Shown here one piece after another: positions 26,225 through 35,872 of a stretch of 64,000 nucleotides of DNA. Under the pieces are notes generated by a model. The model was not told the DNA's origin, ran no database searches, and saw only the letters and a list, made by a program, of their open reading frames with translations. Source of the stretch: Nocardiopsis prasina DSM 43845 (lineage in GTDB: Bacteria > Actinomycetota > Actinomycetes > Streptosporangiales > Streptosporangiaceae); contig NZ_ANAE01000079.1 of NCBI RefSeq assembly GCF_000341265.1, positions 52,424-116,423 of the forward strand, read 5' to 3'. Within the stretch, counting starts at the first letter, position 1. Every line of letters begins with the position of its first letter. The translations under genes were made by a program, and so were the position numbers.

Positions 26225-26253
26225 TTGACGGTCGCCACAAGGATGCGTAGATT
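26225..26253 (+). promoter_or_regulatory. Strong sigma-70-like promoter of the sugar ABC operon
   Basis: TTGACG (26225-26230), a 17-bp spacer and TAGATT (26248-26253) match housekeeping promoter consensus well. The start codon at 26287 and its GGAGGT site follow at normal distance. Just upstream, CTTTTG and CAAAAAG (about 26193-26220) form an imperfect dyad that could be a repressor site. Confidence 0.7.
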
Positions 26254-26286
26254 CGTGACTCAGCTCACAGGATGGAGGTCCCCCCG

Positions 26287-27384
26287 ATGGGTTCGACGAT
26301 GCATCGCAACATGCTTGGGCGACGTTGGCGCGGCTCGATGGCGCTGGGCGCCGTCGCCGTGGCAGGAACGCTGCTGGCCACGGCGTGCAGCACCCCCGAG
26401 AGCGGCGGCGGATCGGGCGAGACCGAGGGCCCGTTCACGATCGGGGTCAGCAACGGCTTCATCGGCAGCGAGTGGCGCGAGCAGATGCTGTCCGAGCTGG
26501 AGACGGCCTTCGGCGAGTACGAGGCCGAAGGGACCGTCGACCAGTTGGTCGTGGAGAGCGCCGACGTCGACATCAACGGCCAGATCCAGCAGATCCGCAA
26601 CCTCATCCGTTCGGACGTCGACGCGATCATCGTCAACCCGAACTCGCCCACCGCTCTGGACCAGGTGTTCGCCGAGGCCGCGGAGCAGGGCATCCAGATC
26701 GTGGCCATCGACCAGGCGGTGGAGTCCGAGAACGTCGTCAACGTGGTCATCGACCAGGCCGAGTGGGCCTCCCTCTCCGCCCAGTGGCTGGCCGACGAGG
26801 TCGGCGAGGGCGGCCGGATCATCGCTGTCAACGGCATCGACGGCCACCCCGCCAACGAGGACCGCTGGTCCGGGGCGAGCGAGGTCTTCGACGCCGCCGG
26901 GGTCGAGGTCGTCGCCAACGACTACGCCGAGTGGGACCAGAACCAGGGCCAGACCGTCACCCGCGACCTGCTGGCCAGCAACCCCGACGTCGACGGCGTG
27001 TTCGTCCAGGACGGCATGGCGCTCGGCGCGTTCCGCGCGTTGCAGGCCGAGGGCTTCGTGGACGACGTCGTCATGACCGGTGAGGCGCGTGTGGGCTACA
27101 TGCGCGAGTGGGACGCCCTGCGCTCGGAGGGCGACTACACCAGCATTGGCGTCCCCAACCCGCCGTCGGTCTCGGTGTCGGCCCTGCACGTGGTGATCCG
27201 GATGCTCCAGGGCGAGGAGTTCACCGCCGACGGCCTCGACGGCAACAACGCCTGGCTGCCCATCCCGGAGACCATCACCGACGACACCTTCGACGAGCGC
27301 TTCGCCGAGGTCTCCGACGAGAACGACGCCTACGCCGTGGACCACGCGCTCACCCCGGAGGAGGCCGACGCCTACTTCGAGTAG
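26287..27384 (+). CDS. Sugar ABC transporter substrate-binding lipoprotein
   Basis: A 365-residue periplasmic-binding-protein type I (RbsB-like) lipoprotein. The signal peptide ends in LLATAC with Cys34 lipidated. The mature part opens with FTIGVSNGFIGSEWREQML and has the cluster B sugar-binding pattern IVNPNSPTALDQVFAEA, then IDQAVES. The ligand is not identified; related proteins bind ribose, xylose, inositol or autoinducer-like sugars. ATG 26287 is chosen for the GGAGGT site six bases upstream. First gene of a five-gene import/utilisation operon. Confidence 0.93.
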   Translation: MGSTMHRNMLGRRWRGSMALGAVAVAGTLLATACSTPESGGGSGETEGPFTIGVSNGFIGSEWREQMLSELETAFGEYEAEGTVDQLVVESADVDINGQIQQIRNLIRSDVDAIIVNPNSPTALDQVFAEAAEQGIQIVAIDQAVESENVVNVVIDQAEWASLSAQWLADEVGEGGRIIAVNGIDGHPANEDRWSGASEVFDAAGVEVVANDYAEWDQNQGQTVTRDLLASNPDVDGVFVQDGMALGAFRALQAEGFVDDVVMTGEARVGYMREWDALRSEGDYTSIGVPNPPSVSVSALHVVIRMLQGEEFTADGLDGNNAWLPIPETITDDTFDERFAEVSDENDAYAVDHALTPEEADAYFE

Positions 27385-27453
27385 TCCGCGCGGGAGCCGG
27401 GCGTACCCACCCGTGGCGGAGGCCGCGAACGGACAGGAGCAGGGAGAGAACTC

Positions 27454-29121
27454 GTGGACTCACCGACGTTTCTGCGCATGAGCGGTGTGCGCAAACGCTA
27501 CGGAGGGGTCACCGCGCTGGACGGTGCCGACTTCGAGGCCGACTCCGGGACGGTGCACGCCGTCCTCGGGCCCAACGGTTCGGGCAAGTCGACCCTCCTG
27601 AAGGTGCTCACCGGGGTGGTCGGCCCGGATGCCGGTCAGGTGCGGTTGGACGGCGCGCCTCTCCGGCCGCGCGGCCCCCGCGACACCCTGACCGCGGGGA
27701 TCAGCTCCGTGTACCAGGAGCTGTCGCTGGTCGAGGACTTCACCGTGCTGGACAACCTGGTGCTGGGCGTGGAGCCTTCCCGGTTCGGGCTGCGCGACCG
27801 CCGCGCCGCGCTGGCCAGGTCCCTGCCGTGGTTGGAGCGGTTCGCCCCGGCCTTCGGCGGCAGGGTTCCGGTCCGCGAACGCGTGAGCGACCTCGACCCC
27901 GGGGAGCGCCAGGTCGTCGAGGTGTGCAAGGCGCTGGTCCGCGACCCCCGTGTGCTGGTGCTGGACGAGGCGACCGCCTCCCTGCGGCGCGGCCAGGTGG
28001 AGGTGCTCTTCGAGGTCGTGGACGAACTCCGTGCGCGCGGCGTGCTGATCCTGTTCATCACCCACCGGCTGGCGGAGATCTACGCGGTGTGCGACCGCGC
28101 CACGGTCATGCGCAACGGGACCGACGTGGCCACGGTGGCAGTGGCCGGGACCCCGGAGGCCGAACTGCTGGAACTGATGTCGGGTCGCCCGAGCGCCGCG
28201 CCGTCGGGCACCCGGGGGCCGGGGACCCCCGCCGTGGAAACGCCCACGGAGGGGCCCGCCACCGCCCCGGACGCGACGGCGGCCAAGGACCAGGACACCG
28301 ACCCCGCCACGTCACCCCGCCTGGAGGTGCGGGACCTGACCGGTGACCGGCTCCACGGGGTCTCCCTCAAGGTCCGCGCGGGTGAGGTGCTGGGGCTCGG
28401 CGGACTCCAGGGGCAGGGGCAGTCCGAACTGATGGCGGCCCTCTTCGGCGCCGCCCGCCGGACCGGTGGCACCGTCCTGCTGGACGGTACACCGGTGCGC
28501 GCCCGCTCGCCCAAACAGGCCGTCCGGGCCGGGTTCTGTTACGTACCCGGCAACCGCGGCACCCAGGGCCTGGCCCTGGGCCGCCCCATCCTGGAGAACC
28601 TCGCCCTGCCCTCGGTGGGCCGCCGGGCCTTCCTGGGCGTGGGTCTGTCGAGGCGCCGCGAGGTCGCGGCCGCCCGTGCGGTGGCCGAACGCGTCAACAC
28701 CCGCTACGGCTCCCTGAACGACCCGGTCTCCACGCTCTCCGGCGGCAACCAGCAGAAGATCGTGGTCGGCAAGTGGTTCCCCACCGAACCCGCCGTAGTG
28801 CTGATGGACGACCCGGCCAAGGGCATCGACGTCGGTGCCAAGGCCGAGATGTTCGACGTGGTGGCCGAGCTGGCCGCGTCCGGGGCGGCCGTGATCGTGG
28901 GCTCCAGCGACGACCGCGAACTGGTCGAGGTCTGCGACCGCGTGCTGGTGATGTTCGAGGGGCGGGTGGTGGACGAGGTGTCCGGTGACCGGCTCACCGA
29001 GGACACCCTGATCGCCAGCGCCATGCACGTCACCGGCGCCGACGTCGCCGCCGCCCGCGAGGGCCACACGAGCGAACTCCCCGACCCCGAACCGCGTCAC
29101 GCCGAGGAGGGCGGAGCATGA
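27454..29121 (+). CDS. Sugar ABC transporter ATPase (two NBDs)
   Basis: A 555-residue RbsA/MglA-type tandem ATPase. The first domain has Walker A GPNGSGKST near 35-43 and Walker B VLVLDEATASL, but its signature is LDPGERQ rather than LSGGQ. The second domain has a degenerate Walker A (GLQGQGQSEL), an intact LSGGNQQK signature and Walker B LMDDPAKGIDVGAK. An Ala/Pro/Thr-rich linker of about 45 residues joins the halves. One active and one mainly structural site is normal for this subfamily. GTG start with AGGGAGAG; its stop overlaps the next gene by four bases. Confidence 0.95.
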   Translation: MDSPTFLRMSGVRKRYGGVTALDGADFEADSGTVHAVLGPNGSGKSTLLKVLTGVVGPDAGQVRLDGAPLRPRGPRDTLTAGISSVYQELSLVEDFTVLDNLVLGVEPSRFGLRDRRAALARSLPWLERFAPAFGGRVPVRERVSDLDPGERQVVEVCKALVRDPRVLVLDEATASLRRGQVEVLFEVVDELRARGVLILFITHRLAEIYAVCDRATVMRNGTDVATVAVAGTPEAELLELMSGRPSAAPSGTRGPGTPAVETPTEGPATAPDATAAKDQDTDPATSPRLEVRDLTGDRLHGVSLKVRAGEVLGLGGLQGQGQSELMAALFGAARRTGGTVLLDGTPVRARSPKQAVRAGFCYVPGNRGTQGLALGRPILENLALPSVGRRAFLGVGLSRRREVAAARAVAERVNTRYGSLNDPVSTLSGGNQQKIVVGKWFPTEPAVVLMDDPAKGIDVGAKAEMFDVVAELAASGAAVIVGSSDDRELVEVCDRVLVMFEGRVVDEVSGDRLTEDTLIASAMHVTGADVAAAREGHTSELPDPEPRHAEEGGA

Positions 29122-30134
29122 ACCTCCTGAGGGGCACCGGAACACAGGACCTTCCGGGTCCGGTGCGGTCCGTGATGTCCGTACACATGCCGGCCCTCGC
29201 CGTGGGCCTCCTCCTGCTGGTCACGGTGACGGCCTCCGCGATCCTCCAACCCGGGTTCTTCTCGCCCTACGGCCTCAGCGCCAGCTTCGCCACCTTCCTG
29301 CCGCTGGCCACCATCGCGGCCGCGCAGACCATCATCGTGCTCGGGGGCGGGATCGACCTGTCCATCGGCACCATCGTCACGCTGTCCTCGGCGGTGTCGG
29401 TGGTGCTCATGCAGGGGGACGACGCACGCCTGCCGCTGGCACTGGCCGCCGGGCTCGCCACCGGCGCCGCCTGCGGCCTGTTCAACGGCCTCGTGGTGGC
29501 GGTCCTGCGGCTGCAACCCATCGTGGCGACCTTCGCCACGAGTTCGGTGTTCGGCGGGCTGGCCCTCCTCGTGCTGCCGTCCCCCGGCGGCCAGGTCTCC
29601 CCGATCCTCACCGGGACCTACCGGATGGTCCTGGCGATGTACGTGCCGATCCCCGCCGTGCTGCTCGTGGTCCTCTTCCTCAGCTGGCGGATGATGCGGG
29701 GCACCCGCTACGGCCAGCACCTGTACGCGGTGGGCGGCAACGCCGAGGCCGCCTACACCTCAGCTGTCCCGGTGTCGAGGGTGCGCGTGCTGTCGTACAC
29801 CCTCGGCGGCATGGTGGCCTCTCTCGCCGGGGTGGCGCTGCTGGCCGACGCCGGGGCGGGCGACCCCACCCTGGGCACCGAACTCACCCTCGGGTCGATC
29901 GCCGCGCTCGTCATCGGCGGCACCCGGCTGCGCGGCGGCTCCGGCGGGGTCGGCGGGGCGCTGGTGGGCGCGGTGGTGCTCTCCCTCATCCAGGGGCTCG
30001 TCTTCTTCGCCGGTGTCCCCACCAACGCCCGTGAGTTCGTCTACGGCTGCGTCATCATCGCGGCGATCGCGCTCGCCGGGCTCCTCACCGCCCGCGAGGG
30101 CTCCGCGTCCGGAGCATCAGGAGGCAGAAGATGA
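29118..30134 (+). CDS. Sugar ABC transporter permease 1
   Basis: A 338-residue RbsC-family permease with about nine to ten membrane helices. The marker IVLGGGIDLSIGTIVTLSSA, the family EAA-like equivalent near 70-95, is present, as are RYGQHLYAVGGNAEAAYTSA and VIGGTRLRGGSGG. It overlaps both neighbours by four bases and should pair with permease 2 as a heterodimer, since the operon has two non-identical permeases. Confidence 0.94.
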   Translation: MNLLRGTGTQDLPGPVRSVMSVHMPALAVGLLLLVTVTASAILQPGFFSPYGLSASFATFLPLATIAAAQTIIVLGGGIDLSIGTIVTLSSAVSVVLMQGDDARLPLALAAGLATGAACGLFNGLVVAVLRLQPIVATFATSSVFGGLALLVLPSPGGQVSPILTGTYRMVLAMYVPIPAVLLVVLFLSWRMMRGTRYGQHLYAVGGNAEAAYTSAVPVSRVRVLSYTLGGMVASLAGVALLADAGAGDPTLGTELTLGSIAALVIGGTRLRGGSGGVGGALVGAVVLSLIQGLVFFAGVPTNAREFVYGCVIIAAIALAGLLTAREGSASGASGGRR

Positions 30135-31111
30135 CCACCACCCTCACCGCGCGCCGCCTGACCAGGGACCCGGTGGTGATCTCCGGTGTGGTCACCCTGC
30201 TGCTGTGGGTCGTGGCCAGCTTCTACTCGCCCGCCTTCGCCTCGTGGGGCCACATCGTCACCACGCTGACCGTCGCTTCGTTCCTCGGGGTGATCGCCAT
30301 CGGCCAGACCCTCGTGATCATCGCCGGGGGAGAGGGCATCGACCTGTCGGTGGGCTCGGCGGCCACCCTGTCCGCGATCGTCGCCTCCCGTTTCATGGAC
30401 GGCAGCAACGACGGCTTCCTCTTCGCGGTGCTGGTGGCCCTGGGCTCGGCCTGCGTGATCGGGGTGGTCAACGGGATCGGCGTCCTGCTGTTCCGGGTGC
30501 CACCCCTGGTGATGACCCTCGGCATGATCGCGGTCGTGGCCGGGTTCATCCGGCTCTACACCGGCGGCCGCCCCGAGGGGTCGGCCGCGCCCCTGCTCAA
30601 CCAGCTGGTCACCGGCGACACGGTGTTCGGCATCCCCGGGGTCCTCTGGCTGTGGCTCGCGCTGTCGGTCGTGGTGATCTGGCTGCTGCGCCGCACGGCG
30701 TTCGGGTGGCGGCTCTACGCGGTGGGCGCCAACCGGACCACGGCCCACCTCTCCGGGGTCAACCCCTCCGCGATCCGGTTCAGCGCCTACGTGCTGTCCT
30801 CCCTGTTCGCCGGGGTGGGCGGACTGCTGCTCCTCGGCTACTCCCAGAACGTCTACACGAACCTGGGCGCCGACTACATGCTCAACAGCGTCGCGGCCGT
30901 CGTGATCGGCGGGACCGCGCTGATCGGAGGGGTCGGCGGCTACCTCGGCACCATCGTCGGGGCCATCCTGCTGACCGTCCTGAGCGCGCTGCTGCGCACC
31001 ATGCAGATCGGAGGCGGCGAGTGGGGAGACGCGCCGCGCCAGATCCTCTTCGGCCTGGTTCTGATCGTCGTGCTCACCGCCTACGGCCGTCAGAGACACC
31101 TGCGCGCCTGA
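30131..31111 (+). CDS. Sugar ABC transporter permease 2
   Basis: A 326-residue RbsC-family permease. The conserved segments are LVIIAGGEGIDLSVGSAATL, FGWRLYAVGANRTTAHLSGV and VIGGTALIGGVGGYLGTI. It starts four bases inside the end of permease 1, so the stoichiometry of the pair is probably enforced translationally. An 85-bp gap then precedes the dehydrogenase gene. Confidence 0.94.
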   Translation: MTTTLTARRLTRDPVVISGVVTLLLWVVASFYSPAFASWGHIVTTLTVASFLGVIAIGQTLVIIAGGEGIDLSVGSAATLSAIVASRFMDGSNDGFLFAVLVALGSACVIGVVNGIGVLLFRVPPLVMTLGMIAVVAGFIRLYTGGRPEGSAAPLLNQLVTGDTVFGIPGVLWLWLALSVVVIWLLRRTAFGWRLYAVGANRTTAHLSGVNPSAIRFSAYVLSSLFAGVGGLLLLGYSQNVYTNLGADYMLNSVAAVVIGGTALIGGVGGYLGTIVGAILLTVLSALLRTMQIGGGEWGDAPRQILFGLVLIVVLTAYGRQRHLRA

Positions 31112-31196
31112 CCCCCCACGGCCGTGGCGGTCACCCCCCGCACCGCCGCGTCCACCACCAACTCCGTACAGCTCAACTCGATGGGGAGACTCCAAC

Positions 31197-32468
31197 GTGA
31201 CTTCACAGGTGACCGGTCGGCTCGGCGTCGGCATCGTCGGCAGCGGGTTCATCGCCGACTTCCACACCCGTTCCTTCCGAGGGGTGCGCGACGCCGACGT
31301 CGTGGCGGTGTGCGGGCGGACGGCGGAGACCGTTCGACAGGTGGGTGACGTCGCCAGGGAGCTGCGTGTGGGCGACCCCACCGGCTACGACGACGTGCGC
31401 GCGATGGTGCGCGACCCCGCCGTGCACGCGGTGTGGGTGACCACCCCCAACCACGTGCGGCTGGAGACCGTCCGGGCGATCTGCGAGGAGGTGACCTCCG
31501 GCCGGGCCGAACTGCGGGGGATCGCGATCGAGAAGCCCCTGGGGCGCACGGTCGCCGAGGCCGAGGAGGTCCTCAAGCTGGTGGAGGGGGCCGGACTGCT
31601 CCACGGTTACCTGGAGAACCAGGTCTTCGCGCCCGGGGTGACGCGCGCCCACGAACTGGTCTGGGCCCGCGGTGCCTCCGTGTCCGGCTCCCCCTATCTG
31701 GCGCGGTGCGCCGAGGAGCACAGCGGCCCGCACCGGGCGTGGTTCTGGCAGGGCGAGAACCAGGGCGGCGGGGTCCTCAACGACATGATGTGCCACAGCG
31801 TGGAGGCCTCCCGCTACCTCCTCACGCCGCCGGGGACCAAGGCCAGGGACTGGCTGCGCCCGGTGAGCGTGGAGGCGACCATCGCCTGCCTGAAGTGGGC
31901 GCGCCCCCACTACGCGGACGAACTGGTCAACCGGTACGGCCCCGAGGTCGACTACCGCAGGAGCCCCTCAGAGGACTACGCGAGGGCCACCGTGGTCTAC
32001 GTCAACGGCGACGGCCACCAGGTGGTCGCCGAGGCCACCACGTCGTGGAGCTACGTGGGCGCGGGGCTGCGGCTCAACTACGAACTCCTGGGCCCCGAGT
32101 ACTCCATGTCCTCCAACACCCTCGACACCGAGTCGAAGGTGTTCCTCAGCCGAGAGGTCGCCGGAGGGGTCGGTGAGGACCTGGTGGAGAAGCAGAACGC
32201 CGAGGGCGGGCTCATGCCGGTGGTGCCCGACGAGGCGGCGACCTACGGCTACACCGAGGAGAACCGGCACATGGTCGAGCGCTTCCTGGACGGGGCGCAA
32301 CCCCGCGAGGACCTCCACGACGGCAGGGACGTGACCCGCCTGCTGATGGCCGCCTACCTGTCCGCGCAGGAGGGCCGCCGGGTCGACCTCACCGACCCGG
32401 CCACCCAGGAGCGGCTGGCCGCCTTCGTGCCCGACGTCGCCCTTGGCAAGTGGCGCGCCGGGGTCTGA
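31197..32468 (+). CDS. Gfo/Idh/MocA family oxidoreductase
   Basis: A 423-residue NAD(P)-dependent sugar or inositol dehydrogenase-like protein. The N-terminal Rossmann motif GIVGSGFIADFHTRSF is followed by AVWVTTPNHVRLETV and the family Lys-Pro motif IEKPLGRTVAEAEEVL near 101-116. The C-terminal domain forms the open beta-sheet substrate platform, with NDMMCHSVEASRYLL providing the catalytic-region His. It probably oxidises the sugar imported by the upstream transporter. GTG start after a GGGGAG site. Confidence 0.92.
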   Translation: MTSQVTGRLGVGIVGSGFIADFHTRSFRGVRDADVVAVCGRTAETVRQVGDVARELRVGDPTGYDDVRAMVRDPAVHAVWVTTPNHVRLETVRAICEEVTSGRAELRGIAIEKPLGRTVAEAEEVLKLVEGAGLLHGYLENQVFAPGVTRAHELVWARGASVSGSPYLARCAEEHSGPHRAWFWQGENQGGGVLNDMMCHSVEASRYLLTPPGTKARDWLRPVSVEATIACLKWARPHYADELVNRYGPEVDYRRSPSEDYARATVVYVNGDGHQVVAEATTSWSYVGAGLRLNYELLGPEYSMSSNTLDTESKVFLSREVAGGVGEDLVEKQNAEGGLMPVVPDEAATYGYTEENRHMVERFLDGAQPREDLHDGRDVTRLLMAAYLSAQEGRRVDLTDPATQERLAAFVPDVALGKWRAGV

Positions 32469-32565
32469 ACCCCGTGCGCGCCCGGTCCGTCCGGCCCCCG
32501 CTTCCCCAGGGGGCCGGGGCGGGATCGGGCTCCCCTGTCCGGAGAGGACGCCGGAAACACGGATC

Positions 32566-32616
32566 GGGGCCCTCGACCCCGGCGCGGTGTCACCGGCCGG
32601 TGCGGTCGAGGGCCCC
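32566..32616. terminator. Convergent terminator between sugar and polyketide loci
   Basis: GGGGCCCTCGACC (32566-32578) and GGTCGAGGGCCCC (32604-32616) are perfect 13-bp arms, enclosing a GC-rich 25-base loop with its own small GGCCGG dyad. The structure lies between two gene ends facing each other. Confidence 0.75.
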
Positions 32617-32631
32617 GAGGGGACGATCCGG

Positions 32632-33114
32632 TCAGCGGACCGGCTCCCCCGCCAGCGCCCGGGCCCTGGCCTCCAGGGTGTTCCTGACCCGCTCCAGCTC
32701 CCTCGGCGCGCTCTCGTCGAAGTGCGCCTTCATCCAGGTGTCGTCGTAGGGTGCGTCGGCCTTCGCCGTGAACTCGTAGTGCCAGGTCAGGCGCACGCCC
32801 TCGGGCAGGTCCTCGTACACCCAGCGCAGGTGCATGTACTCGAACGGTCCGGTCTCCACGCGCACGGCGCGGGCCTCGCCCTCGTCCCGGTACATGGTGC
32901 GGTCCGACACCCAGGTCATCACGCGGCCCTGCTCGTCAGGGTGCTTGGTGATCCGGAAGCGGACGGTGTCGCCCTCCTGGTGGATGACGTCCACGGACGC
33001 GTGGCCGGGGAAGAGGTCGGTCCACCTGGCCACGTCGTTGGTCACCTCCCAGACCAGGTCGTAGGGCGCGTCGATGAGGGTGCTGTACTGGAGCTTCACT
33101 GCCATGGGGGTCAC
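32632..33114 (-). CDS. SRPBCC polyketide cyclase/aromatase
   Basis: A 160-residue START/SRPBCC-fold protein. YSTLIDAPYDLVWEVTNDVA and RWTDLFPGHASVDVI match single-domain polyketide cyclases of the WhiE/TcmN-N type, which bind the nascent poly-beta-ketone and set the first ring closure. GTG at 33114 overlaps the ACP stop (GTGA), so it is co-translated with the ACP; an internal ATG nine bases later would remove only three residues. Last gene of the type II PKS operon. Confidence 0.88.
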   Translation of the reverse strand: MTPMAVKLQYSTLIDAPYDLVWEVTNDVARWTDLFPGHASVDVIHQEGDTVRFRITKHPDEQGRVMTWVSDRTMYRDEGEARAVRVETGPFEYMHLRWVYEDLPEGVRLTWHYEFTAKADAPYDDTWMKAHFDESAPRELERVRNTLEARARALAGEPVR

Positions 33115-33371
33115 ACACCTTCCACAAGGGCGGGGGAGTCGTCGTTGACGAACGCGGTCAGGGCGGTGGGAGAGGGCGAAAGCTCCGCCTCGCTGCCCAG
33201 CTTGCGGCCGACCCTGCGCTCGATCTCGGCGACGATGCCGAGCACACCGAGCGAGTCGACGCCCAGGTCCTCGAAGGTCCGGGCCGCCGCGGTCTCCGCG
33301 TCGGTCCGTACCCCGGCACTGGTGGAGATCAGCTCCACCAGCTCCTCCAACGTGATCTTTTCCTGCGCCAT
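33111..33371 (-). CDS. Type II PKS acyl carrier protein
   Basis: An 86-residue ACP. The phosphopantetheine attachment Ser40 lies in the motif LGVDSLGVLGIVAEIERRVG. The chain is short and acidic, as expected. It sits 24 bp after the chain length factor gene and overlaps the cyclase gene by four bases. It carries the growing polyketide between KS and cyclase. No phosphopantetheinyl transferase is in the window, so one must be supplied elsewhere. Confidence 0.94.
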   Translation of the reverse strand: MAQEKITLEELVELISTSAGVRTDAETAAARTFEDLGVDSLGVLGIVAEIERRVGRKLGSEAELSPSPTALTAFVNDDSPALVEGV

Positions 33372-33395
33372 GGTTCTCCTCGAATCTCGTGTGTG

Positions 33396-34607
33396 TCAGA
33401 CGTGGTGCGGACTGGTGAGGACGACCGCGGAGTTGCCGCCGCCCATGCCTCGGGACAGGACCAGCGCGGTACGCAGGCGTGCGGGCCGGGCCACCCGGAC
33501 GACCAGGTCGAGCCCGGCGGGGGGATCGGGAACGCGGGGTGTGGGCGGGATGACCTGGTGTTCCAGGCTCAGGACGGCGGCGGCCACGTCGAGCGCCCCG
33601 GCCCCGGCGTGCGCCCGGCCGAAACCCGTCTTCGGAGCGGTGACGGCCACTCCGCCGGGGAAGAGCTGACGCAGGGCCGCGGCCTCGTCGGCGTCGGCCT
33701 TGGGCATCCCCAGGGCGTCGGCGAAGACCACGTCCACCTCGTCCGGGGTGACTCCCGCACGACGCATCGCGCCCAGGGCCGCGTGCAGGAGGCCCTCACC
33801 GCCGGGGTCGTGGCCCCCGACCGAACCGAAGGTGCTCGCCTGGCCCGCGACGACGGCCCGCACACGGGCGCCGCGGGCCCTGGCCAGCTCCTGGTCCTCC
33901 ACGAGTGCGGCGGCCGCGCCCTCGGCCGGGACGTAGCCGACCGTCCGCTCGGTGAACGGGAGGTACACCGACTCGGGGTCGTCGCCGTCGGTGAGGGTTC
34001 CGGACACCGCCTGGCAGGCCAGGGAGTAGGGCGCCCCGATCGCCGACTCGCTGGCGCCGACCAGCATCGCCGAGCCGCCGCGGCGCAGGGCCTGCTCCGC
34101 CTGCCCCAGGGCGTCGAGCATCCCCGGTTCGTCGGTGACCAGGACACCGCACATGCCCTTGAGCTGGTTCCGGATCGACACCTGCCCGGTGCTGGCCGCG
34201 TAGAACCACGCGATGGACTGGTAGGGGCCCACGTGGCTGGGTCCACTGCCGTACAGGGCAGTCAGTTCACGCTGTCCGAACTCGGCCCCGCCCGCGCCGG
34301 AGCAGATGAGTACCCCGGTGGCGTACGGATCGGCCGTGACGTCGAACCCCGAGTCCTCCAGCGCCTCCTCCGCCGCGACCATCGCGAACCAGGTGAACGC
34401 GTCGGTCTGGACGACGTAGCGGCCGTCCAGGTGGTCGAGGGGGTCGAACCCGCGCACCCTGCCACCCAGACGGACCGGGAAGCCGTCGGTGTCGAAGTCG
34501 GAGAGCGGGGCGATGAGCGACCGGCCCTCCACGAGCGCGGCCCAGTAGTCGTGGGTCCCGGTTCCCGCCGGGGAGACCGTACCCAGGCCCGTGATCACCA
34601 GGTTCAT
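33396..34607 (-). CDS. Type II PKS chain length factor (KS-beta)
   Basis: A 403-residue ketosynthase homologue in which the active-site Cys is replaced by Gln142 ([11 protein letters not shown]). That replacement is diagnostic of KS-beta/CLF subunits. The thiolase fold is otherwise complete, from [20 protein letters not shown] to [14 protein letters not shown] pairs with KS-alpha to make the condensing heterodimer, decarboxylates malonyl-ACP for priming and sets the number of extensions. It overlaps KS-alpha by four bases (ATGA), securing 1:1 synthesis. Confidence 0.95.
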   Translation of the reverse strand: MNLVITGLGTVSPAGTGTHDYWAALVEGRSLIAPLSDFDTDGFPVRLGGRVRGFDPLDHLDGRYVVQTDAFTWFAMVAAEEALEDSGFDVTADPYATGVLICSGAGGAEFGQRELTALYGSGPSHVGPYQSIAWFYAASTGQVSIRNQLKGMCGVLVTDEPGMLDALGQAEQALRRGGSAMLVGASESAIGAPYSLACQAVSGTLTDGDDPESVYLPFTERTVGYVPAEGAAAALVEDQELARARGARVRAVVAGQASTFGSVGGHDPGGEGLLHAALGAMRRAGVTPDEVDVVFADALGMPKADADEAAALRQLFPGGVAVTAPKTGFGRAHAGAGALDVAAAVLSLEHQVIPPTPRVPDPPAGLDLVVRVARPARLRTALVLSRGMGGGNSAVVLTSPHHV

Positions 34608-35872
34608 GACCGCACCTCACTCCCTCGGTCCAGGACGACCGCAGACTGGAAACCCCCGAAGCCGCTGCCCACGGACAGCACCACATCGACCCTGCGCTCA
34701 CGCGCCGTCACGGGCACGTAGTCGAGGTCGCACTCGGGGTCGGGGGTGGTCAGGTTCGCCGTGGGCGGCACCACTCCGGTGTCCATGGCGAGCACGCAGG
34801 CGGCGAGTTCGATGGAGCCGATCGCCCCCAGGGAGTGCCCCACCATCGACTTGATCGACGTCATGGGGGTCCGGCGGGCGTGCTCACCCAGCGCCCGCTT
34901 GACCGCGTCGGTCTCGTGCCGGTCGTTCTGCACGGTCCCCGAACCGTGCGCGTTGACGTAGTCCACGTCGGTGACCGGACAGCGTGCCTGGTCAAGCGCG
35001 GTCGTGATGGCACGCGCCATCTCCGAACCCTCGCGGCGCAGGCCCGTCATGTGGAAGGCGTTGCCGTGGTTGGCGAAACCCGCGACCCGGCAGCGGAGGC
35101 GCGCGCCCCGGCGGCGGGCCGCCGACGCCTCCTCAAGGACCAGGACGGCCGCCCCCTCACCCATGACGAAACCGTTCCGGTGCCGGTCGAACGGCCGGGA
35201 CGCGTGCTCGGGGTCGTCGTTGGTGTCCGACGTCGCCCTGATGGCGTCGAAGCAGGCCATGGCGATGGGGGAGATCGGGGACTCGGCCGCCCCCGCGATC
35301 ACCACGTCGGCCAGGTCGTCCTCGATGGCCTGAGCGGCGTAGCCGACCGCGTCGAGGCCGGACGTGCAGCCGGTGGACACGGTGCGGACCGGACCGCGCG
35401 CGCCGACCCGCTCGGCGATCTCACCCGAGAGAGAGCTCGGGGACAGCGCCAGGTCCAGGTGCGGCCCCGCGGCCCCGGGGTCGACCACCCAGTCCGCGCC
35501 GCCACGGCTCATCACGGCGTACTCGCGGTCCAGCTGGGAGGTGGCGCCGACCGCCGTCCCCATGCTCACGCCGACGCGCCAGGGCGACACGTCGGTGAGG
35601 GGGACGGCGCTGTCCGCCAGCGCCTCGGCGGTGGCGACGGCCGCGAACTGCGCGTATCTGTCCATGCGTTCGGCCTGCTCGTGTTCCAGTCCGAGCGCGA
35701 CGGGATCGAAGTCGACCTCGGCGGCGATCCGGGACCGGTAACCCGTCGGGTCGAACAGGGTGATGCCACGGGTCGCGGTCCTTCCCGCGGTGAGCATGTC
35801 CCAGAAGGCGGTCGCGTTGGTCGCGCCGGGAGCGACCACCCCGATTCCGGTGATGACGGCCTCACGCCTCAC
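34604..35872 (-). CDS. Type II PKS ketosynthase alpha
   Basis: A 422-residue condensing enzyme with an intact triad: Cys169 in [17 protein letters not shown], His309 in [11 protein letters not shown] and His346 in [12 protein letters not shown], plus Lys341. It elongates malonyl units on the ACP together with the CLF. It is the first gene of the operon KS-CLF-ACP-cyclase, the canonical type II order. The set is minimal: no ketoreductase, dehydratase, oxygenase or regulator is adjacent on this strand. Spore-pigment-like and aromatic-antibiotic KS enzymes both fit; sequence reading alone cannot decide between them. Confidence 0.96.
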   Translation of the reverse strand: MRREAVITGIGVVAPGATNATAFWDMLTAGRTATRGITLFDPTGYRSRIAAEVDFDPVALGLEHEQAERMDRYAQFAAVATAEALADSAVPLTDVSPWRVGVSMGTAVGATSQLDREYAVMSRGGADWVVDPGAAGPHLDLALSPSSLSGEIAERVGARGPVRTVSTGCTSGLDAVGYAAQAIEDDLADVVIAGAAESPISPIAMACFDAIRATSDTNDDPEHASRPFDRHRNGFVMGEGAAVLVLEEASAARRRGARLRCRVAGFANHGNAFHMTGLRREGSEMARAITTALDQARCPVTDVDYVNAHGSGTVQNDRHETDAVKRALGEHARRTPMTSIKSMVGHSLGAIGSIELAACVLAMDTGVVPPTANLTTPDPECDLDYVPVTARERRVDVVLSVGSGFGGFQSAVVLDRGSEVRS

